Below, in pieces: positions 1 to 5,134 of a stretch of DNA of 5,134 nucleotides. Under the pieces are notes generated by a model that was not told the origin of the DNA, searched no databases, and worked only from the letters and a program-made list of their open reading frames with translations. The DNA comes from Bacteroidia bacterium (GTDB lineage Bacteria > Bacteroidota > Bacteroidia > Cytophagales > Cyclobacteriaceae). How positions within the stretch are numbered: the stretch's first letter is position 1; every line of letters starts with the position of its first letter. A program made the position numbers and the translations under genes. Location: NCBI GenBank assembly GCA_012031955.1, contig JAAURZ010000233.1:1-5134 (forward strand), given 5' to 3'.

Positions 1-1
1 A

Positions 2-2067
2 CGACTCGAGCGACTGCTTGCTGTTGGCGGCGATGCTGAGATGCGGGCTGGTGAAGAAGACGCTCGTGCCAATCGTTTCAAACCCGTCGTGAAATTCTTC
101 GGACCTTTTACCCTCGACGGCGGCACAGCCACGCACAAGTTCATCATGCCCCAATACGTGGGTTCAGTAAGAACGATGGTGGTGGCTGGCTACGAAGGCG
201 CCTATGGAAAAACAGACAAAGCCACGCCGGTGCGCAAGCCGCTCATGGTGCTGGCCACCTCCCGCGCGTGCTCGGCCCTGAGGAGACTGTAAGACTTCCA
301 GTAACGTTGTTCGCGTCTGAGAAAAACATCAAACAAGCAAAAGTTGACGTGAAAGTAAGCGGACCAGTATCGCTTGCACAGAGTTCGAAGACCGTCACCT
401 TCGCCGGCATTGGCGATCTTACCACCGACTTCGAGTTATCTGTTAAACCCCAGACCGGCGTCGCCAAAGTAGAAGTAACCGCCACCTCCGGTAACTACAA
501 GGCAACCGATATAATAGAGATTGAAATCAGGAATCCGAACACGCCGGTAACGAAAGTGATCGATCAACTGCTGGAGCCCGGTAAGACCTGGGACGCCGAT
601 CTTGCGCCATTCGGTATCCTGGGTACCAATACCGCAGTGCTGGAGGTTTCAAATATACCCCCCATCAACCTCGGGTCGCGCATTCGCTACTTGTTCAACT
701 ATCCCTACGGATGTGTGGAACAAACCACGTCGTCTGTGTTCCCTCAACTCTACCTCGACTTTGTTAAAGTACTTACCGACAACGAGAAGGCAGCCGTGCA
801 GCGAAATGTGACCGCAGGTATTGAACGGCTGAAACAATTCGTGCATGGCGACGGCGGATTCTCATACTGGCCGGGCAATACTTCGTCCGACCCATGGGGC
901 ACTACCTATGCAGGCCACTTCCTTATCGAAGCCAAAGCAAAAGGCTACTACGTACCGGCAGACATGATAAAGGGATGGCAAAAATTCCAGCGTGCACGGG
1001 CGCAGGAATGGCGTCGGGAAGACGAGTACTACAATACCACTTTGATGCAGGCATACCGGCTCTACGCCCTGGCCCTTTCGGGTTCGCCCGAATTGGGTGC
1101 GATGAACAGACTCCGCGAAATGTCATTGTCGTCGACCGCGGCCTGGATGCTTGCTGCCGCCTACGCCAAATCAGGACAAGCGGAGGCAGCGAAAAAGTTG
1201 ATCGCAAACCTCGATCTCACTGTAAAACCCTATCGGGAAATGGGATACACCTACGGGTCGGACGTGCGCGACAAAGCGCTCATTATCGAAACGCTCGTGT
1301 TGCTGAATGAGAAGACCAAAGCGTTCGAATTAGTGAAAGAACTGTCGGAAAGACTGAGCAGCTACTACTGGATGAGCACCCAGGAGGTGGCCTTCAGCCT
1401 CAAGGCGATTGCAGCGTTTGTGGGTCTTGACAAAAAGGGTGAGTTGAAATTCAAATACACCATCAACGGTAAAACGGTGACGGCAAGCTCCGAGCTGCCC
1501 ATCTCGCAAGTGACTGTCACCAATGCCGATGCGAAGCAGACGATTAAAGTCGTGAGCGAAAGCAAGGGTACTTTGTTTGCAAGGGTGATTATGGAAGGCA
1601 CCCCCGCGCGTGGCCAGGAAGATGATGCCGAAAATAACCTGCGAGTAACTGTGAATTATACCGACACCAACGGGGTGCCTATCGATCCGGCACGCCTGGA
1701 ACAGGGCACGGAGTTTGTCGCGCAAGTTACGGTCAGCCACCCCGGGGTACGGTCGGGCTATCAGAACATGGCGTTGGCACAGGTCTTCGCGTCGGGTTGG
1801 GAAATCAACAACCTGAGGCTCACCGACGATACACAAGGCTTTCTTACGATGGACGCATTTACCTACCAGGACATCCGCGACGATCGGGTCTATACCTACT
1901 TTGACCTCTGGCGCAACACCACCAAAACATACAAGGTGCTGCTCACAGCCAGCTATGCAGGCAAGTTTTATCTGCCTGCCGTAAGTTGCGAGGCCATGTA
2001 CGACAACAGCATCTATGGCCGGAAAAAAGGAATGGAAGTGGAAGTGGTGAAGCCGGTAGTGCAATAA
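2..2067 (+). CDS. Bacterial alpha-2-macroglobulin family protein, C-terminal part, interrupted by one frameshift
   Basis: This is a large periplasmic or lipid-anchored protease trap: a protease cuts the bait region, and the protein then changes shape and binds the attacker through an internal thioester. Only the C-terminal ~688 residues are here; such proteins usually exceed 1,500 residues, so the start lies upstream. Bases 2-259 read in one frame, with a macroglobulin-type segment containing HKFIMPQYVGSVRTMVVAG and TPVRKPLMVLAT. From about 259 the protein continues in another frame as LPRVLGPEETVRLPVTLF to the TAA at 2065-2067. Next come a beta domain, the helical thioester domain (about 540-1440) with GCVEQ at 709-723 and a GGFSYWPG segment near 853-876, and a C-terminal beta domain (about 1440-2067). 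The stop lies 4 bases before pbpC, its usual partner. Family assignment is firm; whether the gene is intact depends on the break near 259. The ATG at 41 and GTG at 268 are internal codons, not starts. Confidence 0.93.
258..259 (+). other. Apparent single-base deletion (frameshift) in the A2M gene
   Basis: The frame from base 2 reads PLMVLAT up to 259, then degenerates and stops at 290-292. The frame used after 259 reads LPRVLGPEETVRLPVTLF and stays open for about 600 codons. Adding one C to the CC at 258-259 gives ACC-CTC-CCG and joins the two as VLATLPRVLGPEE, a smooth macroglobulin-type sequence with no residue lost. The break is seen directly. Whether it is a read error or a real mutation cannot be told from the sequence. 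Confidence 0.88.
709..723 (+). other. Thioester motif GCVEQ of the A2M
   Basis: The codons GGA-TGT-GTG-GAA-CAA encode Gly-Cys-Val-Glu-Gln within the context YPYGCVEQTTS. In thioester-containing alpha-2-macroglobulins the Cys (codon 712-714) and Gln (codon 721-723) side chains form the reactive bond that captures a protease. Some bacterial A2Ms lack this motif. Its presence marks this protein as the thioester-bearing type that commonly travels with pbpC. Confidence 0.95.
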
Positions 2068-2071
2068 CAAC

Positions 2072-4429
2072 ATGACTCGCCGACACAAAAAAATTGTTGG
2101 CTATAGCATCGCCGTTGCGGCATTGGTCGCGTACTATACGTGCCTGCCTGGCAAGCTTTTTCCGGATCCGTACTCCACGGTGCTCGAGGATGCGCAAGGC
2201 GAGCTGCTGTCGGCGAGTATCGCCGCCGATGGGCAGTGGCGCTTCCCCCAATCCGGCAGTGTGCCTTCGCGATTTGAAGAGGCGATAATTACTTTCGAAG
2301 ACAAGCGCTTTTATTACCACCCGGGCGTCGACCTGTTGTCGTTGATGCGCGCGCTTCGCCAGAACATCGGGGCGGGCCGTGTAGTGAGTGGCGGCAGCAC
2401 ACTCAGCATGCAGGTGATCAGGATGGCGAGGAAAGGGCAGGATCGCACCGTGCTTGAGAAACTGTTGGAGATGGTGCTGGCCACCAGGCTTGAGTTTCGC
2501 TATTCAAAGAAAGAAATACTGAATCTGTACGCATCGCACGCACCCTTCGGTGGCAATGTGGTAGGTCTCGAAGCAGCCTGCTGGCGCTACTACGGTCGCA
2601 GCCCGTCTTCCATTTCGTGGAGCGAGGCTGCCTTGCTTGCCGTGCTGCCCAATGCGCCGTCGCTTATACATCCCGGAAAAAATCGGGCGCTGTTAAAAAC
2701 CAAGCGCGACGGCTTGCTCGACAAGTTACTGGCGGTAGGCAAGATCGATTCGTTCACATGCGCGCTCGCGAAAGAGGAGCAAATACCTGCCGAGCCGCTG
2801 CCCCTGCCGCGCTTTGCGCGCCATCTGCTTACGCGGTTGCAAGCCGACGGCCACGGTCAGCAGAAAGTGAAGTCTACCGTGGAGCTTCCGCTGCAGCGCC
2901 GCGTTGAACAGATCGTGGCGGACCATCATCAGCGGCTCAAGGCGAACCACGTGTACAATGCTGCCGCACTCGTGCTTGATGTGCACACAGGTCGCACGCT
3001 TGCCTATATCGGAAACACCAACGTCGATGAACCCTATCACGGCGACGACGTAGATGTGATCACCGCTGCGCGCAGTACCGGCAGCATATTAAAACCATTT
3101 CTGTATGCCGCCATGCTCGACGAAGGGCGCATACTTCCCCACACCATCCTGCCCGACGTGCCAACCGTGATCAACGGCTTTGCGCCGAAAAACTTCTCAC
3201 GACAGTTCGACGGCGCTGTACCGGCAGACCAGGCACTGATGCGCTCGCTCAACATTCCCGCCGTGTACCTGTTGCGCGACTACCGCTACGAACGTTTTCA
3301 TTCGCTGCTCACCAGCATGGGCATGACTACGCTCACAGAGCCGCCCGACCACTACGGCTTGTCACTTATACTCGGTGGTGCCGAGGGCTCACTGTGGGAC
3401 ATTGCGGGTATGTACGCTTCGATGGCGCGCACGCTCAATAATTTTTCGCAACATGCCGGCGAAAACCGCTATTGTCGCGCCGACTTTCACGCGCCGCACT
3501 ATGCTGAACGCGAGCAGGAACCCGGTGAAGTACCCGAAGCCAGTTCATGGCTTAGTGCGGGCGCCATCTACCAGACCTTTGATGCACTCAAAGACTTGTC
3601 GCGGCCGGGCGAGGAGTCGGGCTGGCGCTACTTCAGCAGTTCGAAACCTATCGCGTGGAAGACCGGCACCAGCTTTGGCCTGCGCGACGCGTGGGCCGTG
3701 GGTGTTACACCCGACTATGTGGTTGCCGCATGGGCCGGCAATGCCGACGGTGAAGGCCGCCCCGGGCTCACAGGCACCGACGCCGCAGCACCCATGTTGT
3801 TCGATATCTTCGCCTTCTTGCCCGGCAACCGCTGGTTCGAAAAGCCCGTCGCCGAAATGTCGGAAATAGATATTTGTGCCCGCAGCGGCCATCGCAGTAC
3901 CCATGAGTGCGATGCCGTTGTGAAAGGCTTCGTGCTTGAGCGAGGACTGGAAAGCATGCCATGCCCATATCACCAGCAGATACACCTGTCGAAGGACAAA
4001 AGGTACAGAGTGAATAGCTCGTGCGCGCAGGTAAGCGACATGGTAGCCGAGAGGTGGTTTGTGTTGCCACCCTTGCAGGAATATTACTACCGATCGCAAA
4101 ACCTTTCTTACCGGTCGCTCCCGCCGCTGCATGCGCGCTGCGCCTCGGCACTCACTCACCAGTCGATGGACCTTGTCTATCCAAAACCAAACACGCGCAT
4201 ATTCATTCCGCGCGACCTGGCCGGCGAGGTGGGCAGCACCATCTTCGAACTCGTACATCGATCACCCACGGTCAAAGTCTACTGGCACCTCGATGGCAGC
4301 TACCTCGGCGCTACACAAAAGAGCCACAGGCTGGGCCTGTCGCCCGGCGCAGGAAAACACACGCTTACACTGGTAGACGAGCAAGGAGAAATACTGGAAG
4401 AGACCTTTGAAGTGATCAGCAAGATGTAA
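2072..4429 (+). CDS. pbpC: Penicillin-binding protein 1C, bifunctional peptidoglycan glycosyltransferase/transpeptidase
   Basis: This class A PBP polymerises glycan strands from lipid II and can cross-link peptides on the periplasmic face of the inner membrane. The 785-residue product appears complete. A short basic start (MTRRHKK) precedes one membrane segment at about residues 8-25. The family 51 glycosyltransferase domain shows EDKRFYYHPGVD (catalytic Glu76), GGSTLSMQ (107-114), the KLLE helix (Glu133) and SKKEILNLY plus APFGGN (145-162). The transpeptidase domain has Ser338 and Lys341 in STGSILKP, the SLN motif (392-394) and KTGTS (530-534). A cysteine-bearing linker (602-690) leads to a beta-rich C-terminal domain (about 695-785) matching the PBP1C-specific domain. 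The ATG follows the A2M stop by 4 bases, so co-transcription and translational coupling are likely; no strong Shine-Dalgarno is seen. No catalytic residue is missing. PBP1C is favoured over PBP1A/1B by the A2M neighbour, the GGSTLSMQ form and the C-terminal domain. Confidence 0.96.
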   Translation: MTRRHKKIVGYSIAVAALVAYYTCLPGKLFPDPYSTVLEDAQGELLSASIAADGQWRFPQSGSVPSRFEEAIITFEDKRFYYHPGVDLLSLMRALRQNIGAGRVVSGGSTLSMQVIRMARKGQDRTVLEKLLEMVLATRLEFRYSKKEILNLYASHAPFGGNVVGLEAACWRYYGRSPSSISWSEAALLAVLPNAPSLIHPGKNRALLKTKRDGLLDKLLAVGKIDSFTCALAKEEQIPAEPLPLPRFARHLLTRLQADGHGQQKVKSTVELPLQRRVEQIVADHHQRLKANHVYNAAALVLDVHTGRTLAYIGNTNVDEPYHGDDVDVITAARSTGSILKPFLYAAMLDEGRILPHTILPDVPTVINGFAPKNFSRQFDGAVPADQALMRSLNIPAVYLLRDYRYERFHSLLTSMGMTTLTEPPDHYGLSLILGGAEGSLWDIAGMYASMARTLNNFSQHAGENRYCRADFHAPHYAEREQEPGEVPEASSWLSAGAIYQTFDALKDLSRPGEESGWRYFSSSKPIAWKTGTSFGLRDAWAVGVTPDYVVAAWAGNADGEGRPGLTGTDAAAPMLFDIFAFLPGNRWFEKPVAEMSEIDICARSGHRSTHECDAVVKGFVLERGLESMPCPYHQQIHLSKDKRYRVNSSCAQVSDMVAERWFVLPPLQEYYYRSQNLSYRSLPPLHARCASALTHQSMDLVYPKPNTRIFIPRDLAGEVGSTIFELVHRSPTVKVYWHLDGSYLGATQKSHRLGLSPGAGKHTLTLVDEQGEILEETFEVISKM

Positions 4430-4517
4430 CTTGTTGAAAATAGCAGATTACTTGTGGTTATATAATTCTTTGCTATATTCGTAGATTATTTATTGCCTGA
4501 CAGTTAACCTTTGTGCT
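4430..4517. other. AT-rich intergenic region between pbpC and the SPOR-like gene
   Basis: This 88-base gap is clearly richer in A and T than the coding sequence on either side. I see no stable hairpin followed by a T-run, so no intrinsic terminator for the A2M-pbpC unit can be called. The gap contains the candidate promoter listed separately. The last bases before the ATG (CCTTTGTGCT) are not a Shine-Dalgarno sequence, which fits Bacteroidota. Confidence 0.6.
4452..4481 (+). promoter_or_regulatory. Candidate Bacteroidota-type promoter for the SPOR-like gene
   Basis: TTG at 4452-4454 is followed by exactly 19 bases and then TATATTCG at 4474-4481. The known Bacteroidota primary-sigma pattern is a TTTG or TTG near -33, a spacer of about 19-21 bases, and TAnnTTTG near -7; this site differs from the -7 element by one base. 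A transcript starting a few bases after 4481 would have a leader of about 30 nt before the ATG at 4518. In such AT-rich DNA a chance match is possible. Confidence 0.42.
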
Positions 4518-5134
4518 ATGAAAACCCTACGATTTTTTGCACAGGCGGGCGTTTTTTCAGCTATTTTTCTCTCCGCCATTGTTGCCGAGGGAATTACTTA
4601 CGCCCAACCCCTCGGTGCACCAGGACACAGTTATGTGGTCATCGGAGCCTTTGCAATTCACAAGAACGCAATCAATTTTGCTACCTATGCCCGCGACCGG
4701 CGCCTTGACGCCCGTTTTGAAATGAATCAAAACCGGCAGTTGTATTATGTGTTCGTCATGGATACTGAAGACAGGACAGCGGCGATAGATGAAGCAAAGC
4801 GGCTACGCGAAGACTCGGAGTTTAAAGACACCTGGGTGTATAGCGGCCCTTTTGTGGCGGAAGGAATTGCCGGACAGGACATCAACCCAGACACCAATCA
4901 GCCGATGCGTACAGTCACATCCAGCGACGCACCACAACCCGACGGACAGTCGTCGAGCGTGACAGCGTCTGCAGGTCCACCATTGGTAGCGTCGGGCGAA
5001 ACCATCGGCCAGGCACCAACCGACTCGACCGCCGAATCCGAGGCGATCGACGACACCGGAGAGGGTCAGCGATTCATGTTTAGAATTTTCGCGCAGCAGA
5101 CCAGCAGGAGCTGCAAGGGGATGTAGACATGATC
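4518..5134 (+). CDS. Exported SPOR-like domain protein, N-terminal part, with an apparent frameshift near the window end
   Basis: The product begins with a basic start (MKTLRFF) and a hydrophobic stretch to about residue 28, a likely Sec signal peptide with possible cleavage near Ala29 (TYA before QP). Residues about 37-112 resemble a SPOR domain: YVVIGAFAIHKNAINFATYA, then a second half with LYYVFVMDTEDRTAAIDEAK and DTWVYSG, giving the beta-alpha-beta repeat. SPOR domains bind glycan strands stripped of peptides, so a cell-wall role is plausible. Residues about 113-183 form a Ser/Thr/Pro/Asp/Glu-rich linker, probably disordered. A new folded domain seems to start at GQRFMFRIF. As given, the frame stops at 5124-5126 (202 aa). 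One extra T at 5086-5089 would give FRAADQQELQGDVDMI and keep the frame open to the last base, so the true protein is probably longer and continues outside. An OmpA-like C-terminus is possible but not visible. The gene has its own upstream gap and candidate promoter. Confidence 0.78.
5086..5089 (+). other. Apparent single-base deletion in a T-run (frameshift) in the SPOR-like gene
   Basis: The given frame reads RFMFRIF and then AQQTSRSCKGM before TAG at 5124-5126. In the neighbouring frame, bases 5090-5134 read RAADQQELQGDVDMI without a stop up to the window edge. Changing TTTT to TTTTT joins the two as RIFRAADQQELQGDVDMI, which reads like a natural beta-strand domain. The open frame after the break is only 15 codons, so this is less certain than the A2M break. 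Confidence 0.72.

Noticed and set aside
258..268. Programmed ribosomal frameshifting in the A2M gene
   Set aside because: There is no slippery heptamer or evident downstream structure, and alpha-2-macroglobulins are not known to use recoding; a missing base explains it more simply.
268..2067. GTG at 268 as the true start of a separate 599-residue protein
   Set aside because: The sequence directly before it (LPR, 259-267) continues the A2M in the same frame, there is no signal peptide or promoter, and the upstream frame encodes the preceding part of the same protein.
1330..2088. A 252-codon open frame on the - strand opposite the A2M gene
   Set aside because: It lies wholly opposite a convincing A2M coding region, has no recognisable domain, and its composition is as expected from the mirror of a coding frame.
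3545..4258. A 237-codon open frame on the - strand opposite pbpC
   Set aside because: It overlaps conserved PbpC sequence including the KTG motif; the product is Ala/Gly/Arg-rich with no family signal. It is a shadow of the GC-rich gene.
4430..4450. Possible intrinsic terminator after pbpC
   Set aside because: No GC-rich inverted repeat followed by a T-run could be found by eye in the gap.
4434..4466. E. coli-like promoter, TTGAAA with TATAAT in the intergenic gap
   Set aside because: The spacing is about 21 bases, too long for a sigma-70 type promoter, and the host looks like Bacteroidota, which uses a different consensus.

Overview
The window looks like a piece of a Bacteroidota genome, probably of the Cytophagales type. 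Three things point there: the style of the alpha-2-macroglobulin and PbpC proteins, starts without clear Shine-Dalgarno sequences, and one candidate promoter close to the Bacteroidota form (TTG, 19-base spacer, TAnnTTTG-like). The taxon is inferred from protein and promoter style; no search was run.

Layout, all on the + strand. Bases 2-2067 hold the C-terminal ~690 residues of a large bacterial alpha-2-macroglobulin (A2M) with an intact thioester motif (GCVEQ). Its reading frame is broken once, near base 259, by an apparent missing C. Four bases after its stop, 2072-4429 encode a complete penicillin-binding protein 1C (pbpC, 785 aa) with all expected glycosyltransferase and transpeptidase motifs. 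An AT-rich 88-base gap (4430-4517) holds a candidate promoter. From 4518 to the window end runs the N-terminal part of an exported SPOR-like-domain protein. As given it stops at 5126, but one extra T in the T-run at 5086-5089 would restore a frame open to the last base.

Functionally, A2M plus PbpC is a known bacterial pair (yfhM-pbpC in E. coli). The A2M is thought to trap attacking proteases in the periplasm, while PbpC is thought to repair peptidoglycan. The SPOR-like protein may also act at the cell wall, but it appears to be a separate transcription unit.

The main anomaly is the pair of single-base frame breaks. Each is repaired by adding one base to a short homopolymer, and each restores convincing protein sequence. 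This looks more like read or assembly error than gene decay, though the sequence alone cannot prove it. I found no RNA gene, mobile element, CRISPR array or clear terminator, and no convincing new system.
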